Source: Candidatus Yanofskyibacteriota bacterium
Lineage (GTDB): Bacteria > Patescibacteria > Paceibacteria > 2-02-FULL-40-12 > IGHO2-12-FULL-4
NCBI GenBank assembly: GCA_016185525.1
Contig: JACPNK010000006.1
Location: 119,462 to 183,461, forward strand
Reading direction: 5' to 3'
DNA length: 64,000 nucleotides
The position numbers and the translations under genes are program-made. The notes under the pieces were generated by a model. It saw only the letters and a list, made by a program, of their open reading frames with translations. It did not search any database and was not told the origin of the DNA. Positions 23,393 through 31,277 of the stretch are shown piece after piece; position 1 is the stretch's first letter; each line of letters opens with the position of its first letter.

Positions 23393-23842
23393 ATTTTTAC
23401 TGACTTTTTCTTTTATCAAGACTCCGTTTAAGTGGTCAGTTTCGTGCTGAAGCACTCTTGCCAGGAAACCCCTGGCTTTTATTTTTATTTTGTTGCCGTT
23501 TTCGTCCAGTGCTTTTATTTTTATTTTTTTAGCTCTTGCAACAGATGCAAAATATTCCGGCAGAGAGAGACATCCTTCTTCCATTTCGGTTTTATCTTTT
23601 GAGTATTCGGTAATTTCCGGATTGATGTAAGCATCTGGCACTTTATTTTCTTCCGCCAGTTTTTTATCAATAACAAAAATTGCCAAGTTTTGGCCGACTT
23701 GATTTGCCGCCAAGCCGACGCCAAGCGACTCAACCATCTGCTTTTTCATATTCGAAATCAACCCTCGTATTTCCGGAGTTATCTCCTTGACTTCTTTTAG
23801 TTTTTGTGATAGTATTTTACTTGGATGTTTTACAATTTGCAT
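23381..23842 (-). CDS. def: Peptide deformylase
   Basis: 153 residues. It removes the formyl group from nascent proteins. All three metal/active-site motifs are present: GVGLAANQVG near residue 43, EEGCLSLPEY near 92 and QHETDHLNGVLI near 132, giving Cys and two His metal ligands. The C-terminus (NYSN and stop) is encoded inside the ATTAG nonamer repeat, so the repeat appears to have replaced or extended the original end. Paired with fmt. Confidence 0.95.
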   Translation of the reverse strand: MQIVKHPSKILSQKLKEVKEITPEIRGLISNMKKQMVESLGVGLAANQVGQNLAIFVIDKKLAEENKVPDAYINPEITEYSKDKTEMEEGCLSLPEYFASVARAKKIKIKALDENGNKIKIKARGFLARVLQHETDHLNGVLIKEKVSKNYSN

Positions 23843-23866
23843 ATCGCATTAGGATGGGAGGTATTT

Positions 23867-24061
23867 ATGGGTTTTTTTACTTTATTCCTTTATATTTTGG
23901 GCATTGCTTTTATTTTTGGTGTGGGGGGCTTTATTTTTGAAAAAAATCAAGGTTTTACAAATAGAGAGGCAATACAAACCTTCTCTGGTGTATTTTGGGC
24001 TGCCTTATTTTTGCTTTGTTTTGTGCTACTTGTGTCCTTTCTGTGTTCTTATTTTATTTGA
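23867..24061 (+). CDS. Small hypothetical membrane protein
   Basis: 64 residues with two membrane helices (about 4-24 and 41-63) joined by a short polar loop containing Glu, Lys and Asn. The ATG at 23867 is chosen because GGGAGG lies 5 nt upstream; an earlier in-frame ATG at 23825 lacks a binding site and overlaps def. No family recognised. Confidence 0.6.
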   Translation: MGFFTLFLYILGIAFIFGVGGFIFEKNQGFTNREAIQTFSGVFWAALFLLCFVLLVSFLCSYFI

Positions 24062-24079
24062 TTTTCCGTTCCTAATTCA

Positions 24080-25945
24080 CTAAACAACTTCTATTTGCCA
24101 TCCGCTTGGCACTAAGCGTAACAACTCGTTGCGCCGCGCCCCGTAGTGAGCCGAAGGTTCTACTATGGGGTTTTTTACTACTTTTAAAACAATTTCTTGC
24201 GTATGTAGTCCTTTTTCTTTTAATCCTGCATTTGGTCCGATAATTTCAATTTCTTTCCCATAATTCTTAATTCCTAATTCATGATTCAACCTTTCTCTTA
24301 CTATTTCCGCCTCTCTTTCCGCTGTTCTCGAATCTTGGTGGCGGAAGATTAATTTAATAAGTTCGGCAAATGGGGGATAGCTGAATTCTTTTCTAGCCTC
24401 AAGCTCTTCTTCGTAAAAACTTTTAAAGTCTTGGCTTAAAATTGTTTTTACCACTCTTGCGTCGGAATCGTAGCCTTGGATTAAGGTTTTTTCTGTCATT
24501 TGAGACAAAATAAAAACTATTCTTAAGGCTTCTTCTTCTGTTCCAAAATCAACAAAATTTAGTAAAGATTCTAAGTTTAATATACCAACTAAATCGGCTT
24601 TTAGCAAGCGCTGATAGCTCAATATTTTTTGTGTTGTCAGCAGGATTGCCGGTCCCGGATTTTTAAATTGGTCTATAATTTTTTCTTCCTCTTTTTGCGG
24701 AGTGTCGCTGCTTAAGGCCAGTATTTTTGGCGAAGTTATATTCTGGTCTTTGAAAAACTTTACCAACTTTTCCTCGGCTTTTTCTATGCCCAAGCCCTTA
24801 TATTCCAAAACTGATTTGTTGCAGTTGGGGCAGACATTTAATGTTGGCTGTATGTTTTGACAGTGATGACATTTTAAAATTGTTTTAGGTTTTAAGTTAT
24901 AAGTTGTAAGTTTAAAGGCAGTCAGGTTTCGATCGCAGTTTGGACATCGGGGAATATAGCCGCAGTTTTGGCACAGAAGATACGGGGCATAGCCTTTGCG
25001 CGGTACGAATATTATAATTTTGTTTTTTTGCTGTACCGCCGATTTCAGTTGCTCTTTAAGTTCAGCGCTGAAAATTGAAAAATTGGTATTTTTAATTTCA
25101 CCGACCATGTTGGCGAATGAGATATCAACTTTTGTTTTTTGGGGCAATGTCTCTTCTCCAAATTCAAAATATGTTTCTACTTTCGGCAAAGAATCGTTTA
25201 TGATTAATTTGGCTCCGTATTCTTTGGCGGTTCGTCTGGCCAAAATGCCGGTATCGTATTTGGGGGTGTAGTCGGAACGGTAGGCGATATTTGACTCGGC
25301 TTCCACAATTATTTCTTTGAGGTTGTTAAAAGGCAAAAACAAAGCGACTCTGGTGCCGACTATTGTTTTTATTTCTCCGTTTTTAACTCTTTGCCAAATA
25401 TCAAAATATTCTTTGGTTGGAGTACTGCTTGAAAGAAAAACGGGATTTTCTTTTTTGTATTTCTCCAAGAAGTGTTCGGCCATTATTTTTTCGGGAGTTA
25501 AAATAAGTTTTTGTCCTTGGTTACTGAGGTCTGGCGAGTATGCCTCTTCTTTGCGTCGGACTTGTCGCCGACGAACTGCAGAAGAGGCATACTCGCCAGA
25601 CCTCTTAAGCAAAAATGCCGGTAACATGGCTTTAACGCACAAACCCAGTGGCGCAAAATATTTTACCGAGAGCCACAAAGCGATATTTAGCTGATGTTGG
25701 TTGAGAACAGGCTGTTCTTTTAGAATTTTGCCTATTGGTTTCAGCTCAAAATCAGCCTCTTTTTTAAGCTTGATTTTTAACTCCGCCAGACTTTTTGAAG
25801 CCAACACGACTGCGGTTATCTTTCTTTTTCTTATCTCAACTTCAACCAAAGCGCCTGCTGGTAGCTTTTCTTCATAAAAATAACTCAAGATCTGGTCCTG
25901 ATTTCTGGGAATTGCGGTTAGGGGGATAACCTCAAGAATATACAT
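24080..25945 (-). CDS. priA: PriA-like primosomal protein with degenerate helicase motifs
   Basis: 621 residues. PriA restarts stalled replication forks. The DNA-binding N-terminus (1-110), the zinc-binding region (CQNC, CPNC, CHHC, CPNC between about 325 and 385) and the C-terminal domain are recognisable. However, the Walker A region (usually GVTGSGKTEVY) is absent: residues 114-140, where the sequence leading to it would lie, are encoded by a 79-bp palindromic element. The DEEH Walker B is EAES (IIVEAESN). ATP hydrolysis is therefore unlikely. Two heptamer arrays also lie in frame (residues about 346-355 and 553-562). Confidence 0.88.
   Translation of the reverse strand: MYILEVIPLTAIPRNQDQILSYFYEEKLPAGALVEVEIRKRKITAVVLASKSLAELKIKLKKEADFELKPIGKILKEQPVLNQHQLNIALWLSVKYFAPLGLCVKAMLPAFLLKRSGEYASSAVRRRQVRRKEEAYSPDLSNQGQKLILTPEKIMAEHFLEKYKKENPVFLSSSTPTKEYFDIWQRVKNGEIKTIVGTRVALFLPFNNLKEIIVEAESNIAYRSDYTPKYDTGILARRTAKEYGAKLIINDSLPKVETYFEFGEETLPQKTKVDISFANMVGEIKNTNFSIFSAELKEQLKSAVQQKNKIIIFVPRKGYAPYLLCQNCGYIPRCPNCDRNLTAFKLTTYNLKPKTILKCHHCQNIQPTLNVCPNCNKSVLEYKGLGIEKAEEKLVKFFKDQNITSPKILALSSDTPQKEEEKIIDQFKNPGPAILLTTQKILSYQRLLKADLVGILNLESLLNFVDFGTEEEALRIVFILSQMTEKTLIQGYDSDARVVKTILSQDFKSFYEEELEARKEFSYPPFAELIKLIFRHQDSRTAEREAEIVRERLNHELGIKNYGKEIEIIGPNAGLKEKGLHTQEIVLKVVKNPIVEPSAHYGARRNELLRLVPSGWQIEVV
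24260..24287. repeat. 28-bp heptamer array in priA
   Basis: Exactly four consecutive heptamers of form NTRATTC on the plus strand (GAATYAN on the coding strand). The same unit family forms the array in gltX at 27116-27143. Confidence 0.9.
24882..24909. repeat. 28-bp heptamer array in priA (GTTNTAR type)
   Basis: Four heptamers GTTTTAG, GTTTTAA, GTTATAA, GTTGTAA in register, encoding a TTYNLKPKT-like peptide on the minus strand next to the zinc-binding Cys. Confidence 0.9.
25526..25604. repeat. 79-bp palindromic element, copy 2 (inside priA)
   Basis: Perfect 25-bp inverted arms (25526-25550 and 25580-25604) flank a 29-nt centre that begins TTGCGTCGGAC and ends ACGAACTGC, nearly the same as in the recR copy. 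It is translated in frame as residues about 114-140 of PriA. Confidence 0.95.
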
Positions 25946-25986
25946 AAGTTGATGAGGTCATGATAACACAAAAGCCCATAGCGGGC

Positions 25987-26646
25987 TTAAGGAAGAGCTT
26001 GAAGGGCGGATATTCTCTCTTTTGCCATTCTTGTTAACTCTCTGCTTTTTGGAGGGTTTTCATTTAATACTTTTTTCAAAAATTCTATATAGCCTTTTTT
26101 GTCAGTTGCTGTTACCGCGAAGGAGTCCGCAAGTTTATCTTCTTCAAAGTATATCTTTAAATTTAAGTTTTTAAAAAACGGGTTTATGTGGGATAAGGTA
26201 AGGGATTTTTTAAGTTTGCTTCTGAAAGAACGTTTTATGTGTCCTATTTCGTGGCAAATTGCATATTCAACATTTTTTGAGTCCATTTTTTCTAAAAAAT
26301 CTTTTGATATGAAGATGGAGGATTGAGATTTGTTTAGTGCGGTATGCAGTGTGAATATTGAATAATCTTCCACCTCTTCCGGTACAAGAAAGGGGGAAAC
26401 TATAAAATTGTAACCGGAAAATACGTATATTTTTATATTGGGGGACAAGTTGTATTTTTTTGTTATGCCGGTTAAAAACTCCCTAATCGGACCGTTTTTA
26501 ATTTCTCTTATTTTGTGAATTTCTGAACTGGAAATAAAATTTTTTATTGCTGTTTTTGACCCCATTTCTAAGGAAACAAATACGGACATTTGCATTGCAA
26601 GCAAAATCATAAATAAAAAAGCAAGTATCAGCAGCAAAATAATCAT
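25987..26646 (-). CDS. Membrane-anchored M48-like zinc metalloprotease
   Basis: 219 residues. One N-terminal membrane helix (about 2-27) is followed by a peptidase-like domain with the zinc motif HEIGH (CHEIGHIKRSF near residue 134) and a downstream Glu in FEEDKLADSFAV, matching the HEXXH plus ExxxAD pattern of family M48 (HtpX/Ste24-like). It has fewer membrane helices than HtpX. Substrate unknown; probably quality control at the membrane. Monocistronic, divergent from gltX. Confidence 0.78.
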   Translation of the reverse strand: MIILLLILAFLFMILLAMQMSVFVSLEMGSKTAIKNFISSSEIHKIREIKNGPIREFLTGITKKYNLSPNIKIYVFSGYNFIVSPFLVPEEVEDYSIFTLHTALNKSQSSIFISKDFLEKMDSKNVEYAICHEIGHIKRSFRSKLKKSLTLSHINPFFKNLNLKIYFEEDKLADSFAVTATDKKGYIEFLKKVLNENPPKSRELTRMAKERISALQALP

Positions 26647-26717
26647 AGGCTTACCTTTCTTTTTTCAAAGTCCTATCCTATCTTACAAAGTAGCAAATAA
26701 TGTGTTAAAGTTCCAAT

Positions 26718-28151
26718 ATGACTAAAGTTAGAAAGCCTGAAATCAGAGTGCGGGTTGCTCCGTCGCCGACGGGGAATTTGCACATTGGCAATGCTCGTAC
26801 CGCGCTTTTCAATTGGCTTTTTGCCAAGCACCACACCGGCAAGCTTATCTTGCGTATAGAGGATACTGACTTGGAAAGGTCAAGTTTGGAATTTGAAAAA
26901 AATATTTTAAACGGCCTTGAATGGCTTGGTTTGAAATGGGATGAATTTTACAAACAAAGTGAACGGCTGGACAGATACGAAAAACATCTGAAGAAACTTT
27001 TAGAAGAAAAAAAAGCTTTTTGGTGTTACCACTCAAAGGAAGAACTGGAAGCGGAAAAGAAAGAACAAACACAAAAAAAAGAAGCGCCAAGGCATATTTG
27101 TGAACACAAATACATGAATCACGAATCAGGAATTATGAATCAAGGAGCGGGGATAATCAGATTAAAAGTGGATGAGAACTCCCACAGAACAGTTCGTTTT
27201 GAAGATATAATTCGCGGCCATGTTGAATTTGAACAGCGGGTGATAGGGGACTTGAGCTTGGCAAAAGATTTGCGCACCCCTTTGTATAATTTTGCTGTGG
27301 TGGTGGATGACCACGAAATGAAAATTAGCCATGTAATTAGAGGCGAAGACCATATTGCCAACACGCCCAAACAAATTTTGATTGCCGAAGCTTTGGGAGT
27401 GTCTTTGCCGCAGTTTGCGCATCTCCCCCTGATTTTAGGAGAAGACCGTTCCAAACTTTCCAAAAGGCACGGGGCGGTTAATTTTGACGAGTATATAGGA
27501 GCCGGTTACTTGCCGGAGGCCTTAGTTAATTTTTTGAGTTTGCTGGGCTGGAGTTCTAAAGACGGCAGAGAAATTTTGACCAAAAATGAAATTATAGAGC
27601 AGTTCAGTCTGGAAAAAGTTCACAAATCAGGAGCAATTTTTGACGTTAAAAAACTTAATTGGATTAACTCGCAGTATATAAAACAGTTTAATGACGAAGG
27701 GTTGACAAGTTTAGTTATGCCTTTTATTGAAAAGTATTTTGGCAAACAAGACAAAGTTTTTGTTTTAAAACTGGCACCCGTTTTTAGAGAAAGGCTTGAG
27801 TATTTGGATCAAGTCAAAGAATTTAAATATTTTTTTGGCGAGCCGGAATACGAAGCGGATATACTGGTATGGAAAAAATCAGACAAAGAAAAAACGCACA
27901 AAGCTTTGGAGTCTGTGCTTGAGATTTTGAGCAGCAACTTAGAGTGGGAAATTTTTGATGAGAAATATATCCGTTCCGAACTGGACAAGTTGGCGGAAGA
28001 AAAGTTCGGCGGGGACAGGGGAGCGGTCTATTGGCCTTTGCGCGTGGCTTTGACCGGAGAAAAGTTTTCCCCCGATCCGGTAGAAATTGCCAGAATTATT
28101 GGCAAAGAAAAAACTCTTAACCGAATCCAAGTTGCTCTCAAAAAACCTTAA
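26718..28151 (+). CDS. gltX: Glutamyl-tRNA synthetase
   Basis: 477 residues, class I synthetase charging tRNA-Glu (one such tRNA is at 2179). HIGN-type motif RVAPSPTGNLHIGNARTAL (residues about 12-30) and KLSKR motif SKLSKRHGAV near 250. A heptamer array encodes residues about 133-142 (MNHESGIMNQG) in the insertion-tolerant region. The upstream boxes TTAAAG 7 nt before the ATG suggest a leaderless mRNA. It is followed 6 nt later by the M23 peptidase gene. Confidence 0.96.
   Translation: MTKVRKPEIRVRVAPSPTGNLHIGNARTALFNWLFAKHHTGKLILRIEDTDLERSSLEFEKNILNGLEWLGLKWDEFYKQSERLDRYEKHLKKLLEEKKAFWCYHSKEELEAEKKEQTQKKEAPRHICEHKYMNHESGIMNQGAGIIRLKVDENSHRTVRFEDIIRGHVEFEQRVIGDLSLAKDLRTPLYNFAVVVDDHEMKISHVIRGEDHIANTPKQILIAEALGVSLPQFAHLPLILGEDRSKLSKRHGAVNFDEYIGAGYLPEALVNFLSLLGWSSKDGREILTKNEIIEQFSLEKVHKSGAIFDVKKLNWINSQYIKQFNDEGLTSLVMPFIEKYFGKQDKVFVLKLAPVFRERLEYLDQVKEFKYFFGEPEYEADILVWKKSDKEKTHKALESVLEILSSNLEWEIFDEKYIRSELDKLAEEKFGGDRGAVYWPLRVALTGEKFSPDPVEIARIIGKEKTLNRIQVALKKP
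27116..27143. repeat. 28-bp heptamer array in gltX
   Basis: Four perfect-register heptamers GAATCAC, GAATCAG, GAATTAT, GAATCAA. Same unit (GAATYAN) as the priA array at 24260-24287 on the coding strand. Confidence 0.92.
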
Positions 28152-28157
28152 ACTTTG

Positions 28158-29429
28158 ATGAAAAGTTACAGTTTTAAAATTTTTCTTTTGTCCTTTTTTC
28201 TGCTTTTTGTTTTTTCGTTTGTTTCTGCCGCCGAAGATATCAATCAGAAAATCTTGGATTTAAGGAAACAAGTTGAAGAGCTGGAAAAAAAGTCCGAAGA
28301 ATACAGGAGTGTGGTAAATAGCAAGCAGAAAGAAGCCCAGAGCCTTAAAAGGGAAATTGACATTTTGAATAACCAGATTTACAAGCTTGAGACGCAGATC
28401 AAGATAACTGACAGTAAAATCAATGTCGCGCGATTTACGATTACCGATTTGCGGGATAAGATTTTTGACCGGCAAGAGACAATTAACAACAAAAAAGAAG
28501 TCATAGCCTCTCTTATCAATCTTTTTTACAAAAAAGACCAGGAAGACATTGTTGACATAGTGGTAAAGAACAAACGTCTCTCGGACTTCATTGACCAGAT
28601 TAAACAGGCGGACAACTTAAATAAAAGTTTGCTGGCCACTGTTACTGTTTTGAAAAACGAAAAGGAAGCTTTGGAGGGTGAAAAAAACGAGTTGGAGGCG
28701 CAAAAACAAGAACTGGAAAGTTTGAATGACACCCAGAAAAATAAGCAGAATTCTTTGGACCTAACCAAAGACGGTAAAGACAGCTTGCTGGTAAGGACGA
28801 AGGGCCAAGAAGCGGCCTATCGTGAGTTGTTGGAAGAAACAGAAAGAAAACAAGCAGAATTTTTCGCCGAATTAAAAAACTTGGAAACGCAGGCGGTGCA
28901 GTCTGGAGCGTTTATCGTGCATGTTACGGCTGACTCGGTCCCGCCTCGGGGCACAAAATTTTTAAAGTGGCCTTATGACGACCATGTTCTCACTCAAAGC
29001 TATGGCTATACGACTTTTGCGCGGAGCCGGCGCAAACCCTATGGCGGAGACATACACAACGGTATTGACTTGGCTAGCGGCTGTGGGACGGCCATAAAGG
29101 CGGCGGCGGCGGGCGCGGTACTTGCCAGCGGTTTTAACGACGGATTTGGCAACTGGGTGGCTGTCAGGCACGAAAATAACATAGTTACTGTTTATGCCCA
29201 TATGCGAGATCCTTCTGGTCTTGCCAACGGTACGGCGGTTACCGTCAGTTCAATACTTGGTTACGAAGGCAACACGGGCAGTGTTTTCAGTGTCCGCACC
29301 GGTCCATGTGCCGGCTCGCACCTGCATTTGAGCGTTTATAAAGACTTTTTCACCTACATTAACGACAAAAACGGCCAGCTTTATTTTAACTACTCCAAGG
29401 GGGCTTTGAACCCGCTTGACTATTTGTAG
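28158..29429 (+). CDS. EnvC/NlpD-like M23 peptidase with coiled coil
   Basis: 423 residues. Signal peptide (about 1-26, ending SAAED), a long coiled coil (about 27-245) and a C-terminal LytM/M23 domain. The zinc site HNGIDLASG and HLHLSV keep the His/Asp and HxH ligands, so the domain may be an active endopeptidase, or an amidase activator as in EnvC. It acts outside the membrane on peptidoglycan at division. ATG 28158 is preferred over the TTG just before it. Confidence 0.88.
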   Translation: MKSYSFKIFLLSFFLLFVFSFVSAAEDINQKILDLRKQVEELEKKSEEYRSVVNSKQKEAQSLKREIDILNNQIYKLETQIKITDSKINVARFTITDLRDKIFDRQETINNKKEVIASLINLFYKKDQEDIVDIVVKNKRLSDFIDQIKQADNLNKSLLATVTVLKNEKEALEGEKNELEAQKQELESLNDTQKNKQNSLDLTKDGKDSLLVRTKGQEAAYRELLEETERKQAEFFAELKNLETQAVQSGAFIVHVTADSVPPRGTKFLKWPYDDHVLTQSYGYTTFARSRRKPYGGDIHNGIDLASGCGTAIKAAAAGAVLASGFNDGFGNWVAVRHENNIVTVYAHMRDPSGLANGTAVTVSSILGYEGNTGSVFSVRTGPCAGSHLHLSVYKDFFTYINDKNGQLYFNYSKGALNPLDYL

Positions 29430-29478
29430 TTTTTCTGATACTCTTTTTTCAGTTTGATTTTGAAAATGAGGAGAAACT

Positions 29479-29787
29479 ATGTCGAGTTTTGTATTTCGTT
29501 GCACGACGAGAGGCAGCCATACTTTTTTGGAGTTTAATACTCCGGTGAAAATATTTGACTCTGTTAGCGGAGCACGCTTAATTCTGGAGGAATTACTTGA
29601 CTTTGAGAAACAAAATCCGGACATGCATATTGTTGGTTGGAAACCGGAAACACACATGGCCACAAATACTAGATTTGGCATTCTCACCCCTGTTTGTTTT
29701 GGAATTTGGATTGACCATGAGCCAAGAGAAAAGGAACCTGAAGACTGTGACTTTGATGCTCTTGAAAGGGCACTAGGACAAGATTGA
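29479..29787 (+). CDS. Hypothetical protein, paralog 1 of a pair flanking the RAYT gene
   Basis: 102 residues, start ATG preceded by GAGGAG. It is a soluble protein of mixed alpha/beta character. It shares with the 101-aa protein at 30728-31033 the same length, the motif W(I/V)DHE followed by a charged segment, and the ending of type D-AL-QD, and both genes end at the same type of terminator directly after the stop. They look like diverged duplicates. Family unknown. Confidence 0.65.
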   Translation: MSSFVFRCTTRGSHTFLEFNTPVKIFDSVSGARLILEELLDFEKQNPDMHIVGWKPETHMATNTRFGILTPVCFGIWIDHEPREKEPEDCDFDALERALGQD

Positions 29788-29812
29788 ACCCGCGTTTCGC
29801 GGGTTTTTTTTA
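29788..29812 (+). terminator. Intrinsic terminator
   Basis: ACCCGCG-TTT-CGCGGGT followed by eight T, starting right after the stop codon. Nearly the same hairpin follows the paralog at 31033. Confidence 0.9.
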
Positions 29813-29824
29813 TTTCTTAAAAAT

Positions 29825-29862
29825 CTACTGAGAAGCTACTGAGAAGTTGAACTTATCAGTAG
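29825..29862. repeat. RAYT-type palindrome with half site upstream of the RAYT gene
   Basis: A half site CTACTGAGAAG (29825-29835) followed by a full palindrome 29836-29862 (arms CTACTGAGAAGTT / AACTTATCAGTAG with one mismatch pair). It lies 22 nt before the transposase ATG. Confidence 0.88.
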
Positions 29863-29883
29863 AACATGTTAAATTTCTGAAAT

Positions 29884-30528
29884 ATGCATAAAGAATATTT
29901 TACCAATGGGGAATTTTACCATGTGTATAATCGCGGAAACAATAAGCGAAAAATTTTTTTGGATCAAAGAGACTTTAAAAGATTTTTTCAAAGCATACGG
30001 GAATTCAATTCGGAAGAACCGATTGGTAGTATATATCTTAATTCTTTTAAGGACGCCTCGCTTAGAAGTTCAACTTCTAAGTTAGTTGATTTTGTTTGTT
30101 TTTGTTTAAATCCAAATCATTATCATTTTATTCTCAAGCAACTAAAAGAAAGGGGTATTGAAAAGTTTTTACATAGACTTGGCACGGGTTATACTAAATA
30201 TTTTAATGAAAAACATAAATGCAGTGGCTCTCTTTTTCAGGGCAGGTATAAAGCGATACACTTAAACTCTAATGAATACCTACTACATCTTAGTGCCTAT
30301 GTGAATTTAAATTATGAAGTTCACCAACTGAGAAGTTCAACTTATCAGTGTGATTATAAATCTAGTTGGGCAGAATATCAAAACAACTTGGTAGAAAGTA
30401 TATGTAATAAAGACATTGTACTTTCTCAGTTTAGAAACTTTGATAAGTATAGGGAATTTGCAGTTAATGCTATTCAAATAAGTAGGACCAAAAAAGATAT
30501 GGAAAAGTTGTTATTGGAAGAGGTCTGA
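29884..30528 (+). CDS. REP-associated tyrosine transposase (RAYT, Y1/IS200-like)
   Basis: 214 residues. The N-terminus EYFTNGEFYHVYNRGNNKR and the HUH motif HYHF (in NPNHYHFIL near residue 79), with SGSLFQGRYKAIH further on, are typical of the Y1 transposase family, RAYT branch. Such enzymes nick single-stranded palindromes (REPs). Matching palindromes lie immediately upstream, twice inside the gene (30061, 30327) and in an array directly downstream, and in cysS and fmt. The internal copies encode SLRSSTSK and QLRSSTYQ. Domesticated single-copy enzyme rather than an insertion sequence with its own ends. Confidence 0.9.
   Translation: MHKEYFTNGEFYHVYNRGNNKRKIFLDQRDFKRFFQSIREFNSEEPIGSIYLNSFKDASLRSSTSKLVDFVCFCLNPNHYHFILKQLKERGIEKFLHRLGTGYTKYFNEKHKCSGSLFQGRYKAIHLNSNEYLLHLSAYVNLNYEVHQLRSSTYQCDYKSSWAEYQNNLVESICNKDIVLSQFRNFDKYREFAVNAIQISRTKKDMEKLLLEEV
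30061..30081. repeat. RAYT palindrome inside the RAYT gene, copy 1
   Basis: CTTAGAAGTT-C-AACTTCTAAG, perfect 21-bp palindrome, translated in frame. Confidence 0.88.
30327..30349. repeat. RAYT palindrome inside the RAYT gene, copy 2
   Basis: ACTGAGAAGTT-C-AACTTATCAGT, one mismatch pair between the arms, translated in frame. Confidence 0.85.
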
Positions 30529-30536
30529 CTCTGATC

Positions 30537-30624
30537 ACTGATAAGTCACTGATAAGTTGAACTTCTCAGTAAAAACTTCTCAGTAAAAACTTCTCAGTAA
30601 ACTTCTCAGTAAATTTCTCAGTAA
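30537..30624. repeat. RAYT palindrome followed by an array of half sites
   Basis: A half site ACTGATAAGT, one full palindrome (about 30548-30570, arms ACTGATAAGTT / AACTTCTCAGT), then four half sites of form ACTTCTCAGTAAA in tandem. It begins about 10 nt after the RAYT stop. The rest of the gap to 30727 shows only a possible TTGACT promoter box near 30661. Confidence 0.85.
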
Positions 30625-30727
30625 AAGGTTTCGAACTATTACGCGGCAGTGCATCGTGTATTTGACTACTTGCAGGATATCTGCTAGGGTCGATTTGCTT
30701 TTTAATAATTAGTGAAAGGATAGAAAA

Positions 30728-31033
30728 ATGTCTCGTACGTCTCACATGTCTCATGTTTTCAAGAAAATACACAAGGGTGGTCGTTCGTTTTTCATGCTAA
30801 CTGGCAGTAATAATATGGAGGCAGTAGGCAGGAAAATTTTAGATGTTCTTAGCGAATTTGAAGATCAAAATCTAGGCAAAAAGATAACAAACTGGAGGGC
30901 TAATATAAGGTATGTTACCGATGTGGAACCACCTTTCTTTTCTTGTGCTCTTTGGGTTGACCACGAGTCGTGTTGGTTAAGAGATAAGCCTCCGTCAACA
31001 AGCGAACTTGATAACGCTCTAGACCAAGATTAA
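30728..31033 (+). CDS. Hypothetical protein, paralog 2 of the pair flanking the RAYT gene
   Basis: 101 residues, ATG preceded by GAAAGGAT. Shares with the protein at 29479-29787 the internal pattern (G-R-SF ... GRKILDVLSEFEDQN against GARLILEELLDFEKQN), WVDHE against WIDHE, and a D-AL-QD ending, plus an equivalent terminator. The two genes bracket the RAYT gene and its repeats. Function unknown; no signal peptide or membrane helix. Confidence 0.65.
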   Translation: MSRTSHMSHVFKKIHKGGRSFFMLTGSNNMEAVGRKILDVLSEFEDQNLGKKITNWRANIRYVTDVEPPFFSCALWVDHESCWLRDKPPSTSELDNALDQD

Positions 31034-31057
31034 ACCCGCATTTTGCGGGTTTTTTTA
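31034..31057 (+). terminator. Intrinsic terminator
   Basis: ACCCGCA / TGCGGGT with a 3-nt loop and seven T, directly after the stop; near-copy of the terminator at 29788. Confidence 0.9.
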
Positions 31058-31110
31058 TTTTTTCTAGACATAAACCGAGCTTGTCTCGGTTTATGGTCTT
31101 TAGAAAACAA

Positions 31111-31250
31111 TAACCCCACCTTAATTTTGCCTTTTATGTTTTTAAAGATAAATTTGGCTTGGAAAATGCTAGAAGCGCAGAGGCCGAATAGGCCCGAGCG
31201 TAAGCGAGTGCGCTTCCGTGGTTTTATGGGCAAAATTAAGGTTGGGGTAA
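31111..31250. other. Structured intergenic element, copy A of the GCC-GAATA-GGC family
   Basis: Outer stem ACCCCACCTTAATTTTGCC (31113-31131) with GGCAAAATTAAGGTTGGGGT (31229-31248). Inner stem GAAGCGCA (31172-31179) with TGCGCTTC (31209-31216). Inside it, hairpin GGCC-GAATA-GGCC (31182-31194) then GAGCGTAAGCGAG. Copy B at 37.05 kb has the same order of stems with changed but still paired bases. An additional hairpin (ACATAAACCGAG / CTCGGTTTATGG) lies just before at 31068-31096. Confidence 0.6.
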
Positions 31251-31277
31251 ACAAGGTTTTTATGTTAAAATTAAAAC

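Noticed and set aside
30571..30624. CRISPR array (tandem ACTTCTCAGTAAA units after the RAYT gene)
   Set aside because: Repeats are about 10-14 nt without unique spacers of 25-40 nt and no cas genes are present; they are RAYT half sites.
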